Positions 9,043 through 18,013 of a stretch of 64,000 nucleotides of DNA are shown here, one piece after another (the stretch's first letter is position 1; each line of letters starts with the position of its first letter). Made by a program: the position numbers and the translations under genes. The DNA is from Cytophagaceae bacterium (GTDB lineage Bacteria > Bacteroidota > Bacteroidia > Cytophagales > Cyclobacteriaceae). The stretch spans positions 248,001 through 312,000 of the forward strand of contig CP030886.1 in assembly GCA_006969745.1 (NCBI GenBank). Direction: 5' to 3'. Under the pieces are notes generated by a model. That model worked only from the letters and a program-made list of their open reading frames with translations, was not told where the DNA came from and made no database searches.

Positions 9043-9445
9043 ACGTCTGCTGAAGGGTTAAAATATCCAGTTCGGTTAATAATTGATCCACTCCTTCTCG
9101 TGAAAGTTCATAAATTCCCCATATTCCTTCCTCATTTACTAAAACTAAATCAGCTGAAGATTGATTGAGACAATCGAAAAAAGATTGCGATTCGTAAGTG
9201 AGAACAGCCTTACGCTTATCAGCGGCATAAATCACCCGATTCATGTAGTTTGTTTCAACTACGGACAGAGAATCGTCTTTCGAAACTACAGTAATTGAAT
9301 TGTATTGCTTACATTCTTCAGGAATGCTTGACATCAAAGCCAATGAAAATCTATTATCCCCAAATAATTGAAGTAGTAAATACCAACCAACTGGTATTAG
9401 AAATACAACAAATATGATGATGCGCTTAAGTCCTCGGCCCTTCAA
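9020..9445 (-). CDS. SCO1-like protein lacking the copper-binding cysteines
   Basis: 141 residues: an N-terminal membrane anchor (about residues 8-27) and a short extracytoplasmic domain. The C-terminal part (ADLVLVNEEG, then GIYELSREGVDQLLTELDIL) resembles the end of SCO1/SenC copper chaperones (variants of RGxYD followed by a Leu-rich helix). The gene sits where SCO usually lies, after subunit IV and before DUF420. SCO proteins normally exceed 200 residues and carry CxxxC plus a distal His. Here only isolated cysteines are present and most of the thioredoxin core is missing. The frame is intact with tight spacing on both sides, so this looks like a reduced functional gene rather than a fresh frameshift. 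Relationship to SCO is my inference. Confidence 0.55.
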   Translation of the reverse strand: MKGRGLKRIIIFVVFLIPVGWYLLLQLFGDNRFSLALMSSIPEECKQYNSITVVSKDDSLSVVETNYMNRVIYAADKRKAVLTYESQSFFDCLNQSSADLVLVNEEGIWGIYELSREGVDQLLTELDILTLQQTYGEGTVR

Positions 9446-9456
9446 GTGATCCTAAA

Positions 9457-9786
9457 TCAATAAAGAGCTTCCAGAATAGCTCCACCTTGATAAATCATGA
9501 TGAAGATAAAGAATACTACGAAGAGCATTGGAAGCACAATTGACATCTTTAATGATTTCTTCTCATGCCCAAGGTGCATAAACTCGGCTACAATGTAATA
9601 TGCCTTTACTATAGTAAGAACTATAAACACAATGATTCTCACCCATTTGTGCTCATGTGGCACTGTAAAAGCGATTCCAAATTCAACCGCAGTAATAGCA
9701 GCTAAGTAGAGCATCACCTTGATGAAATTCTTCACTTTAGCCTTGTTTACCGGCTGTACTTCGACTTGTGGAGTTTGCTGTTCCAT
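9457..9786 (-). CDS. Cytochrome c oxidase subunit IV
   Basis: 109 residues with three TM helices (about 22-40, 48-66 and 82-104) and a short polar N-terminus, the size and layout of the prokaryotic COX4 family found with Bacteroidota and Bacillus-type oxidases. Motifs such as FTVPHEHKW, VKAYYIVAEFMHLGHE and SIVLPMLFVVFFIFIMIYQG are characteristic. It stabilises the oxidase and has no cofactors. It lies 19 bp after the second-listed subunit III gene in the operon. Confidence 0.9.
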   Translation of the reverse strand: MEQQTPQVEVQPVNKAKVKNFIKVMLYLAAITAVEFGIAFTVPHEHKWVRIIVFIVLTIVKAYYIVAEFMHLGHEKKSLKMSIVLPMLFVVFFIFIMIYQGGAILEALY

Positions 9787-9805
9787 TTATTTGAGAATGA
9801 TAAGA

Positions 9806-10561
9806 TTAAACAAGGTAAAAGAATGTGAAAACGAAGACCCATACAAGATCTACAAAGTGCCAGTATAGACCAACTTTCTCTACCATTTCGTAGTGTCCGC
9901 GCTTTTCAAAAATACCGACGGTTGCTTGGTAGAAAATGATAAAATTGATAAGTACACCACTGAATACGTGGAATCCATGAAATCCTGTAATAAAGAAAAA
10001 TAACGCTGCAAAGTTGGGCGGACCATATTGATTGGCAGATAGTCCAGCACCCTGCAGGAAGTTACCAACAGCATTCATAGACATATCTGATCCATGAATA
10101 AAGTGGGCCCATTCCCATGCCTGACATCCAAGGAATGTTAATCCTCCAAGTATGGTCCATAGCATCCATTTTTCTACAGCTTTTCTATCCATTCGCTCAC
10201 CAGCTTCTACTGCCAATACCATTGTCACACTACTGATGATCAAAATGAAAGTCATTAAACCTACGAATACCAAAGGGGCACTCTCAATTCCTAAAGCATG
10301 CATTCCGGGGAATGCTTCAAATACTTTTTCAGGAATAGGCCAATATTCTTGAGAAAACTTGAAGTCGGCTACAGAACCGGCATACGCTGGATGGCTAAAT
10401 CGGATGAGGCCGTAGGTAATTAACAACGCGGAGAAGGTAAAAGCATCTGACAATAGGAAAAACCACATCATCAGCTTACCGTAGCTCGCTTTCATTGGAG
10501 AGACACCTCCGCCCCAAATATTCTTTTTATTTTCTTCTACTATTACAGCCGAGTTAGCCAT
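9806..10561 (-). CDS. ctaE: Cytochrome c oxidase subunit III (251-residue form)
   Basis: 251 residues with about six to seven TM helices. It carries family signatures in TM regions such as FFLLSDAFTFSALLITYG, EWAHFI, FFITGFHGFHVFSGVLI and the C-terminal YWHFVDLVWVFVFTFFYL. Subunit III has no metal centre and supports the proton-pumping subunit I. It is one of two adjacent subunit III genes; the other (10581-11153) is shorter. Paired cox3 genes are common in Bacteroidota oxidase operons. Confidence 0.93.
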   Translation of the reverse strand: MANSAVIVEENKKNIWGGGVSPMKASYGKLMMWFFLLSDAFTFSALLITYGLIRFSHPAYAGSVADFKFSQEYWPIPEKVFEAFPGMHALGIESAPLVFVGLMTFILIISSVTMVLAVEAGERMDRKAVEKWMLWTILGGLTFLGCQAWEWAHFIHGSDMSMNAVGNFLQGAGLSANQYGPPNFAALFFFITGFHGFHVFSGVLINFIIFYQATVGIFEKRGHYEMVEKVGLYWHFVDLVWVFVFTFFYLV

Positions 10562-10580
10562 TCGTGTTAGATTTTGTAGG

Positions 10581-11153
10581 TTAATTATTGAAAATCAAAA
10601 ATAAGTATAAATACAACCAAAGTCCACCAAGAAAATGCCAGAAAGTGGCACACATTTCTATTCGAACTAAACTCTTTGAATGTACTTGATATTTAAAAGC
10701 TTTTCTAAGGACAATTAGTAAAAAAATAATCGCTCCTACAAGGTGAACGACATGGAGACCTGTGAAAATATAGATAAATGAACTAGCCGGATTACCTACA
10801 AAGTGATATCCGCCATCTACTAATTGTCCCCAGGCTTGTAATTGTCCTACGATAAATACAACCGCAAGAATTGCAGTTAATACTAGGCCTATCCTTATAT
10901 TCTTAATGTTATTTCGCTTAGCAGATATGTATGAATAATGCATGGTAACACTACTGAGAATGATTACCACTGTGGTGAACTTGAACAATGATGGAAAGTC
11001 AATGTAAATCCAATCACCTATCGCCTTTTTAACTATGTAAGCACTTGATAGCGATATAAATACCATGATCACAGAAACCAAAAACAACCACATTGCAAAT
11101 TTTTGTGGGTGCATCGATCTCACCTTATTTCCCGCTTCCATTTCTCCAGTCAT
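10581..11153 (-). CDS. Cytochrome c oxidase subunit III-like protein (190-residue form)
   Basis: 190 residues, five predicted TM helices. It shares the subunit III pattern (KFAMWLFLVSVIMVFISLSSAYI, the helix after FTGLHVVHLVGAII, then WHFLGGLWLYLYLFLIF) but is about 60 residues shorter than its neighbour. Its start overlaps the ctaB stop by 4 bp, implying translational coupling. In Bacteroidota the short and long subunit III genes usually sit side by side; whether both occupy the same complex cannot be told from the sequence. Confidence 0.88.
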   Translation of the reverse strand: MTGEMEAGNKVRSMHPQKFAMWLFLVSVIMVFISLSSAYIVKKAIGDWIYIDFPSLFKFTTVVIILSSVTMHYSYISAKRNNIKNIRIGLVLTAILAVVFIVGQLQAWGQLVDGGYHFVGNPASSFIYIFTGLHVVHLVGAIIFLLIVLRKAFKYQVHSKSLVRIEMCATFWHFLGGLWLYLYLFLIFNN

Positions 11154-12040
11154 ATCTTATCTAATAAAAAGGTTATTTGAACAATTGGTAGGTAAATAAA
11201 TGATCCAAACATAATTCTACGAGCCTTCTGATTGGAAGTATCTTTCATTAAACTAAATGTTTGAGCCAAGAATAAAACTCCGCAAATAGTGGCCACCACA
11301 CCACTTGTAAGACCTGTAAGTCCAAAATATGTGGGCAAGAGACCTAATGGCAATAAAAACAAGGTATAAACCATAATGTTTATTGCCGTATTCAAATCTT
11401 TAGCGCCACCTCCGGGAAGGAGTTTAAAACCAGCTTTTTTGTAATCTTCATCAGACACCCAAGCAATGGCCCAAAAGTGTGGAAACTGCCATATAAACTG
11501 GATTCCAAAAATAATCATTGCTTCATAGGATAATACTCCGTTTGCAGCAGCCCAACCTATTAACGGAGGCAGTGCACCAGGTATCGCCCCGACGAACACA
11601 GCAATTGATCCTACTCGTTTGAGCGGGGTATATACAAATGCGTAAAGAACTAAGGATAAGAGTGAAAGGGAGCTTGCCAATAAATTAGTGGCAAGAAACA
11701 TTAATACTAGACCAACGATTCCAGTAATCACACTGAACCAAACTGCTTCCGTTTCTGTAATCCGATCTGAAGGCAAAGGTCTATTCCTTGTACGCTTCAT
11801 CATTGCATCGTATTTCTGCTCTATAACTTGATTAATTGTTACAGAAGAACCTGAAACCAAAAATCCTGCGAACAAGAAAACAACCAGACTTCCCCAATTA
11901 AACATGGACTGGGTGGCTAATGCATAACCAAAACCGGAGGAGAAAACCACAAGGAATGAAAGCCTTGGCTTAAGAAGTTCGTAGTAAGCTTTAGCTTTTT
12001 CAGCAGCAGTAATGTCAATATGTGAAATCGAAGTACTCAC
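11150..12040 (-). CDS. ctaB: Protoheme IX farnesyltransferase (heme O synthase)
   Basis: 296 residues, about eight to nine TM helices. UbiA-superfamily prenyl-diphosphate site: NQVIEQKYDAMMKRTRNRPLP (about residues 70-90, the N-x3-D-x2-M-x-R-T-x-x-R-P pattern), and a second Asp-containing loop AIAWVSDEDYKKAGFKLLP. It adds a farnesyl group to heme B to form heme O, the step before heme A synthase, whose gene overlaps this one by 4 bp. It is placed inside the oxidase operon, so heme A supply is co-expressed with the enzyme that needs it. Confidence 0.95.
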   Translation of the reverse strand: MSTSISHIDITAAEKAKAYYELLKPRLSFLVVFSSGFGYALATQSMFNWGSLVVFLFAGFLVSGSSVTINQVIEQKYDAMMKRTRNRPLPSDRITETEAVWFSVITGIVGLVLMFLATNLLASSLSLLSLVLYAFVYTPLKRVGSIAVFVGAIPGALPPLIGWAAANGVLSYEAMIIFGIQFIWQFPHFWAIAWVSDEDYKKAGFKLLPGGGAKDLNTAINIMVYTLFLLPLGLLPTYFGLTGLTSGVVATICGVLFLAQTFSLMKDTSNQKARRIMFGSFIYLPIVQITFLLDKI

Positions 12041-13056
12041 TTATCTAATTTGAGACGCAAAGTTAAATAAAACAGCAGGCTAAAAATGCCTACAGCAAAA
12101 ATTAAATGAAGTGGCTGGAGCCAGAATGGAAAAGAAAAACGAGCCATTCCAATCCCTGCAACCATTACCATAATAACCAAGATAATCAAACCCATACTTG
12201 ATTTAACAAGCCAGGTTTCATTGGTTTTCTTCGAATAAAAAAACAGTATCAGCGTTCCTAACAATAATATCCACGAATATGATCTATGCACATAAAATGA
12301 GTTGCTTAGACTATTGCTCCAGTCGCTCCTTCCTATTGTTGAAATAAGTAGGTCATCAATAGTCCCTCTCACTTCTGTTCCCAATATCAACTGGGGTACA
12401 AATAGAATCGTTGTAATTAAGCTAACCCAGAATAGTTTGTTGTGTTTTAGCGCACTCAATGACCTTACACGTACATTCATCCATATCAGCAAAGCGACTA
12501 TCAACAGTGCAAGCAGCATATGAAATGTAATGAATCCATGCAATAGATTCGTAGAGACGACAAGTGAACCAACCCAGCCTTGAAATCCTGTTAAAATGAA
12601 TATCGAAATACCCATTATTGGAATCCAGACAGAGTCCTTTCTAAATGCAAATGAAAATATCATATTCAGAAAGACAAACAGTCCAATCAGTACTCCCACA
12701 AGCCTGTTGACATATTCTATCCACGCTTTGGTCACATCAAATTCCTGTTCTACCAAAACGGCGGGATCTTCAGTTAATTTGTTGCTTAAATCACTATATC
12801 CAAGATTGTTGAACAGCCTCGCCAGTCGTTCATTTTTAGAAATTCGCTGCTCGCGGAAAATATCCTGATAGTTAGCCGGTAAAGCTTCTGAGGTAGTTGG
12901 GGGAATGTACGAGCCAAAACATTTTGGCCAGTCAGGACAACCCATTCCAGCTCCCATTACGCGCACAATGCTTCCTACCAGGATCAGTACGAATACTGAT
13001 CCTAGCGTGATTGCATTGATTCTTAAGAAATTTCTTTGATTAATTAGCTTTCTCAA
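12037..13056 (-). CDS. ctaA: Heme A synthase (COX15/CtaA family)
   Basis: 339 residues, eight TM helices. Diagnostic elements: GSIVRVMGAGMGCPDWPKCFG near residues 28-48, EYVNRLVG (conserved Glu and the heme-ligand region) near 113, HGFITFHML and VHRSYSW, and the C-terminal QPLHLIFA His. It oxidises the methyl group of heme O to give heme A. The start is TTG at 13056, inside the end of ctaD (17-bp overlap). The next ATG would remove the first TM helix, so I accept the TTG. Confidence 0.93.
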   Translation of the reverse strand: MRKLINQRNFLRINAITLGSVFVLILVGSIVRVMGAGMGCPDWPKCFGSYIPPTTSEALPANYQDIFREQRISKNERLARLFNNLGYSDLSNKLTEDPAVLVEQEFDVTKAWIEYVNRLVGVLIGLFVFLNMIFSFAFRKDSVWIPIMGISIFILTGFQGWVGSLVVSTNLLHGFITFHMLLALLIVALLIWMNVRVRSLSALKHNKLFWVSLITTILFVPQLILGTEVRGTIDDLLISTIGRSDWSNSLSNSFYVHRSYSWILLLGTLILFFYSKKTNETWLVKSSMGLIILVIMVMVAGIGMARFSFPFWLQPLHLIFAVGIFSLLFYLTLRLKLDK

Positions 13057-14902
13057 CTCCTGTTAGATCTTCTTCCTTTGTTAGCTCGTTTTCATGCTCA
13101 AGGTTAGATTCAGGAGTGTGTGAATAAGGTACCGTTTGCGGAATGAAGTCATCCTTGGCACCTGGCTTGCTATAGTCATATGGCCATCTGAAAACTTTTG
13201 GAATCGCTCCAATCCAGTTTCCATGCTCTGGGAATCGTGGAGTAGTCCACTCCAATGTATTAGATTTCCAAGGGTTAGCAGGAGCCAACTTACCTCTATA
13301 GATACTGTAGAAGAAGTTGAAAAGAAAAATGAACTGAGCTGCAAAAGTTAAAATTGCAGCGATACTCACTAATGCATTCAAATCACCATAAATATTGAAA
13401 GTCTCAAAAGAGGTGAATGAATAATATCTTCTTGGGAAACCAGCTATACCGATATAATGTAGCGGGAAAAATACCAAGTAGATTCCTACAAATGAAAGCC
13501 AGAAGTGAAGTTTACCAAGCTTATCATTCATCATTCTGCCAAACATCTTAGGGAACCAGTGATACACGCCGGCCAAAAGACCAAAGAATGATGCACTACC
13601 CATTACCAGGTGGAAGTGTGCTACCACAAAATAGGTGTCATGCAAATTGATGTCTAATACAGAGTTTCCAAGGAATATACCTGTCAAACCTCCTGAAATA
13701 AAGAATGACACCAGACCAATTGAGAAAAGCATGGCTGGAGTAAATACAATATTACCTTTCCATAATGTGGTGATATAGTTGAATGCCTTAATTGCCGATG
13801 GAACTGCAATCACCAATGTAAGGATGGTAAATACTGACCCAAGGAAAGGGTTCATGCCCGTCACAAACATGTGGTGAGCCCATACGATAAACGAGAGGAA
13901 ACCAATTCCTAACATTGATCCAATCATTGCTTTGTATCCAAAAATTGGTTTTCGTGAATTGGTAGCAATAATTTCTGATGTAATTCCAAGGGCCGGCAAG
14001 ATCACAATGTATACTTCCGGATGTCCAAGAAACCAGAACAAATGTTGATACAATATTGGGCTACCACCTACATTAGGTAGTGCCTCACCTGCTATGTAAA
14101 TCTCTGACAAATAAAAACTTGTACCGAATGATCTGTCGAAGATCAAAAGAAGTGCCGCTGACAATAAAACCGGGAATGATAGTAATCCAAGTATTGCAGT
14201 AATAAAGAACGCCCATATCGTCAAAGGAAGTCTGGAAAAAGACATCCCGTGCGTCCTCATATTAATGATTGTTGTGATATAATTAATACCTCCAAGAAGT
14301 GATGAAGCAATGAACAGAGCCATTGAAACAAGCCACAATGTCATTCCTAATCCAGAACCCTGAATTGCTTGTGGTAGGGCACTCAATGGTGGATAAACAG
14401 TCCATCCACCTCCAGCAGGACCTGTTTCTATGAAGAAAGAAACAAACATAACCACACTAGAAGCAAAAAAGAACCAGTAAGAGAGCATGTTCATAAATCC
14501 TGATGCCATATCTCGGGCTCCTATTTGAAGCGGAATCAAGAAATTTGAAAATGTACCACTCAAGCCTGCTGTTAAAACAAAGAATACCATGATGGTACCA
14601 TGCATAGTAACCAAGGCAAGATAGAACTCTGCATCTAGCTTACCTTCAGTGGTGATCCACTGACCAAGCATTGGTCTTAACCATTCAAGGTCCATCTCTG
14701 GAAACCCAAGCTGAAGTCTGAAAATGATAGAAAGACCTCCTCCTATCAATGCCCAAAAAATTCCGGTAATCAAGAACTGTTTCGCGATTGTCTTGTGATC
14801 AGTCGAGAAAATATACTTGCTTACAAAACCCTGCTCATGGTGATCTTCGTGGTGATCGTCATGCGCTAAATCCTCCTGAAGTTGTATATCTGTTACTGAC
14901 AT
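13040..14902 (-). CDS. ctaD: Cytochrome c oxidase subunit I (aa3-type)
   Basis: 620 residues, about 12 TM helices. Ligands visible: His101 (MHGTIM, low-spin heme a); HPEVY at 294-298 with the CuB His and cross-linked Tyr; His343-His344 (CuB); His429 and His431 in HDTYFVVAHFH (heme a3 and heme a). The YIVILPALG segment after HPEVY is standard for A-type oxidases. The N-terminus carries a His/Asp-rich stretch (AHDDHHEDHHEQG). This is the catalytic O2-reducing, proton-pumping subunit. It sits directly after ctaC. Confidence 0.97.
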   Translation of the reverse strand: MSVTDIQLQEDLAHDDHHEDHHEQGFVSKYIFSTDHKTIAKQFLITGIFWALIGGGLSIIFRLQLGFPEMDLEWLRPMLGQWITTEGKLDAEFYLALVTMHGTIMVFFVLTAGLSGTFSNFLIPLQIGARDMASGFMNMLSYWFFFASSVVMFVSFFIETGPAGGGWTVYPPLSALPQAIQGSGLGMTLWLVSMALFIASSLLGGINYITTIINMRTHGMSFSRLPLTIWAFFITAILGLLSFPVLLSAALLLIFDRSFGTSFYLSEIYIAGEALPNVGGSPILYQHLFWFLGHPEVYIVILPALGITSEIIATNSRKPIFGYKAMIGSMLGIGFLSFIVWAHHMFVTGMNPFLGSVFTILTLVIAVPSAIKAFNYITTLWKGNIVFTPAMLFSIGLVSFFISGGLTGIFLGNSVLDINLHDTYFVVAHFHLVMGSASFFGLLAGVYHWFPKMFGRMMNDKLGKLHFWLSFVGIYLVFFPLHYIGIAGFPRRYYSFTSFETFNIYGDLNALVSIAAILTFAAQFIFLFNFFYSIYRGKLAPANPWKSNTLEWTTPRFPEHGNWIGAIPKVFRWPYDYSKPGAKDDFIPQTVPYSHTPESNLEHENELTKEEDLTGVEKAN

Positions 14903-14912
14903 ATAATTTTAT

Positions 14913-15998
14913 TTAAAAACTGCTTGCAGCAGTTGTAACTTTTTGTTCTTTCTCAATGTTTTCGATTCCGGCAGCAATTTTCGCTGCTTCTTTCAAATCC
15001 TCAGGAACTTGACTTATGTATCCTGGATTTAACTTAAGAAATGAATTCTCTTGATTTTCTTTATACCAAGAATCGTATTCATCCTGCTCCAATACTACGA
15101 TGATTCCTTTCATACCATAGTGGCTCTTTCCGCATATCTTGTTACATACAAGCTCGTAATTGAAATCAGGATTTCCTGTCTTCTCTCTCATCTCTGCCGT
15201 ACTTAATGTAGGTGTAAACCAAAAACGAGTTGGCATTCCCGGAACGGCATTCATTTGTAACCTGAAATGAGGATTGTATACACTATGAATTACATCTCTC
15301 CCTCTGATTTTTAAGTGCACCGGCTTTCCTTTTGGAAGCACTAATTGTGCTGGCATGAAGTCGTCATGACCTTTTTGATCTGTCAAATCGATACCCATTG
15401 AGTTGATAGCATCAATTTTTCTAAAGTCATAACTACCAAGCTCTCCATCTTTGCCAGGGTATCTGAATGCCCATGCATATTGATATCCCATTACCTCAAT
15501 CACTTCCGAATTTTCAGGAGCTGGTCCTGTCACCACATTCCATTGTTTCAGTCCGGAAATTATCAACCAAGCCAGTACGATTGCAGGGACAATAGTCCAG
15601 ATCATTTCCAACTTATTGTTGTGAGGGTAGTAGTGTGCAGTATTGCTTTCTTTATACCTGTATTTCCAACCAAATCCGAAAAGGAAAATCTGAGTAACGA
15701 TGAACACGAAAACTGTAACAGCCATTGTGATCCAAAAAAGATTTTCAGTTACCACTGCATGTTCTGAAGCGATTGGCAAATTGTAGGTGTCGTATTCCTT
15801 CATTGAGAAGTAAAAGAATCCTGCAATTCCAGCTATGAGAAAAACAATCATGAGAGCACCTTGAAGGCTGTTACCTGAAGGCACATGACTTTTATTCTTA
15901 TCTTTTTTTACAACATCAACTAGCGTTGTGACACGATAGGCTGTGAAAATGACAGCTATTATTAATACTACCGCTATTACAATGATTAAATTAAGCAT
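14913..15998 (-). CDS. ctaC: Cytochrome c oxidase subunit II
   Basis: 361 residues. Three hydrophobic segments lie before the cupredoxin domain (about 5-22, 46-66 and 85-108), more than the usual two. CuA ligands are present: His in DVIHSVYNPHF and the cluster CNKICGKSHYGM (two Cys, His, Met). The Glu usual in CxExC is Ile/Lys-substituted (CNKIC), tolerable because that ligand is a backbone carbonyl. No cytochrome c domain is fused, so the enzyme is aa3 rather than caa3. Electrons probably come from complex III hemes encoded upstream in the same operon. Confidence 0.95.
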   Translation of the reverse strand: MLNLIIVIAVVLIIAVIFTAYRVTTLVDVVKKDKNKSHVPSGNSLQGALMIVFLIAGIAGFFYFSMKEYDTYNLPIASEHAVVTENLFWITMAVTVFVFIVTQIFLFGFGWKYRYKESNTAHYYPHNNKLEMIWTIVPAIVLAWLIISGLKQWNVVTGPAPENSEVIEVMGYQYAWAFRYPGKDGELGSYDFRKIDAINSMGIDLTDQKGHDDFMPAQLVLPKGKPVHLKIRGRDVIHSVYNPHFRLQMNAVPGMPTRFWFTPTLSTAEMREKTGNPDFNYELVCNKICGKSHYGMKGIIVVLEQDEYDSWYKENQENSFLKLNPGYISQVPEDLKEAAKIAAGIENIEKEQKVTTAASSF

Positions 15999-16016
15999 AA
16001 TCTATTCCCTCACTTA

Positions 16017-17375
16017 TTAAATATGATGGTGCAAACTTTCATTCAACATTGGGTGATTCTTAGCGAATAATGGTGCTTTTGAAAGTGCATTGAAAGTCAC
16101 ATATAAGAAAGCACTAGCATAAACTAAGATTAACCCTATTTCCAGGAATCCGAAACCTCCATTGTGACCTACAGTTCCTGGCGAAACCATTAGATAGAAA
16201 TCTAACCAGTGACCAAAGACAACCGCAGGACAGACAACTTTTAGAATTCTGGTATGTCTCTTCGAATCCCTTGTCATAAGAACTAAGAAAGGGAAGAAGA
16301 AGTTTAGAATTAAATTGATATAAAAAACAGGAGCATAATGATCGTCTTTCCATCGCTCCAAGAAATACACAGTTTCCTCAGGAATGTGTGCATAATAGAT
16401 CAAGAGGAATTGCGAAAACCATACATATGTCCAGAAGATGGTAAAGGCAAATACAAATTTTCCTAAGTCGTGAATGTGATTAGCGTTTACTACTGATAAG
16501 TAGCCCCGATCCTTCAGCATCACAACTATGAAAAGTGATAAGGCAAGTCCTGCAACCCACCAGCTGGCGAACGAATACCAACCGAACATCGTACTAAACC
16601 AGTGAACATCTATTGACATAATCCAATCCCATGCAGCCATTGATGAAGACACTGCGAAAAACACTAGGAAGATAGCAGAAGTTGAACGCATCTTATACCA
16701 ATGTTTCGTACCACCTTCAATATCTTCAGCGAAAGCAAGTGCTCTTAATTTTCTAAAAAGCAAATACCAAACACCAAAGAATATTACTAATCTTCCGATC
16801 CAAAAAAGAGGAAACTCTCCTCCCTGTAATGGCCAGAAGAAATAAGCTGCTTTACCTTTAACAATTTCGTCTCCACCTACCTCGGCATATAAATCAGAGT
16901 GTGTCCAATGAAAAATATCATGTCCGCCAATCATAAAAACCACCAGCATTAATACAAATGCTATTGGAAGCCAACTTCCGAAGGCAAAAGGAATTCGCTT
17001 TATTCCTGTAGCCCAACCTGCTTGCGCTGCATATTGAATTGCAAAAAAGAAAACACCTATTATTGCTAATCCTGCAAAGAAGACATTGTTAATCCATAGG
17101 TTGGAAAGCAGTCTTTTCACTGAAGAGCTACTTCCATGATGAGCTTCCTCACCATGACCCTCAGCGTCAGCGGCATCTTCTGCTGCATATGGTTCCTCTC
17201 CATGATCAGATACCATTTCTGAGTTGTCTGCCTCTTCACCATGGCCACCACCGTGATCGCCACCCGAACCCAATGTAAAATAGCCTAGCACAGATAGCAC
17301 TAGTCCAACCACTAAGGTGATAACCAAGCGCTTCTTTGCAGTAGCAGTAAATTCAAATCTTTCTTCTGTTACCAT
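16017..17375 (-). CDS. actF: Alternative complex III subunit ActF (quinol-oxidising membrane subunit)
   Basis: 452 residues, about ten TM helices of the NrfD/PsrC-like fold. ActF is the second quinone-site membrane subunit, paralogous to ActC. After TM1 there is a long His/Glu/Asp-rich loop (about residues 38-85, with GDHGGGHGEEADN and EGHGEEAHHGSSS) that is not needed for the fold. Motifs such as IGGHDIFHWTHSDLY and SMAAWDWIMSIDVHWFSTMFG match the family. It is in operon order A-B-C-D-E-F directly before ctaC, the arrangement that forms an ACIII-oxidase supercomplex in Flavobacterium. Confidence 0.92.
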   Translation of the reverse strand: MVTEERFEFTATAKKRLVITLVVGLVLSVLGYFTLGSGGDHGGGHGEEADNSEMVSDHGEEPYAAEDAADAEGHGEEAHHGSSSSVKRLLSNLWINNVFFAGLAIIGVFFFAIQYAAQAGWATGIKRIPFAFGSWLPIAFVLMLVVFMIGGHDIFHWTHSDLYAEVGGDEIVKGKAAYFFWPLQGGEFPLFWIGRLVIFFGVWYLLFRKLRALAFAEDIEGGTKHWYKMRSTSAIFLVFFAVSSSMAAWDWIMSIDVHWFSTMFGWYSFASWWVAGLALSLFIVVMLKDRGYLSVVNANHIHDLGKFVFAFTIFWTYVWFSQFLLIYYAHIPEETVYFLERWKDDHYAPVFYINLILNFFFPFLVLMTRDSKRHTRILKVVCPAVVFGHWLDFYLMVSPGTVGHNGGFGFLEIGLILVYASAFLYVTFNALSKAPLFAKNHPMLNESLHHHI

Positions 17376-17384
17376 GAGTAGACT

Positions 17385-18011
17385 TTAGTTCTTCTTTTGC
17401 AATTCTTTTACGTATCGGGCAATTCTCCATCGATCTTCAGGGCTTACCTGTGAACCATGAGCACCCATCAAACCTTTACCATATGTAATCACATGGAATA
17501 TATGACCTTCAGTAATCTCCAGGTAAGCAGCACCATTTAGATTAGCAACACCAGCATAAGCTTCTGCTACTAGTCCATCACCGTTGCCTTTCTCACCATG
17601 ACAATGTTTACAATAGCTGTCATATAGTACCTTTCCTTGCTTCACTACGCTTTCATCCTCAGCAGGAAATGGATTTGCCAGAGTAGCAGCGGCAACTTCC
17701 AGATCATCTTTTCCCAAACGAACCGGTAGTAGCTGCCCTCTTCTTACTGTATTGGCAACAGGCTCACGCATATTCATTTTGAATTGGTTGTATGGATTGG
17801 AATTATAGAATTCTCCATGGCCGTCTTCTTCGTTTGAGTCCAACCAACTACCAGCGTCTTCATTCTGAATCTGAGTAAGTGGCTCATAAGGAGTGGAATG
17901 ATACATCTGAGGTGCATACTCCAAACCGGTATCATCTACACCAGCGGCGCATGAAGCGACCAGTGCACCAATTGTGATAATTCCTAAGTATCTAAATGCC
18001 TTTAGTTTCAT
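17385..18011 (-). CDS. actE: Alternative complex III monoheme cytochrome c lipoprotein ActE
   Basis: 208 residues. Lipoprotein signal with lipobox VASC (Cys21), then a Tyr/Asn-rich linker (EYAPQMYHSTPYEPL, FYNSNPYNQFKMNMREPVANT) and a class I cytochrome c domain with one heme site CKHCH near residue 136 and a likely distal Met in KGLMGAHGS. It would be tethered to the periplasmic face of complex III and pass electrons toward the CuA centre of the oxidase. It lies 3 bp from actD and 9 bp from actF. Confidence 0.93.
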   Translation of the reverse strand: MKLKAFRYLGIITIGALVASCAAGVDDTGLEYAPQMYHSTPYEPLTQIQNEDAGSWLDSNEEDGHGEFYNSNPYNQFKMNMREPVANTVRRGQLLPVRLGKDDLEVAAATLANPFPAEDESVVKQGKVLYDSYCKHCHGEKGNGDGLVAEAYAGVANLNGAAYLEITEGHIFHVITYGKGLMGAHGSQVSPEDRWRIARYVKELQKKN

Positions 18012-18013
18012 TA

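Noticed and set aside
9020..9445. Frameshifted SCO pseudogene
   Set aside because: The frame is intact with a start and stop, and neighbours sit 11 bp away or overlap, leaving no room for a missing fragment.
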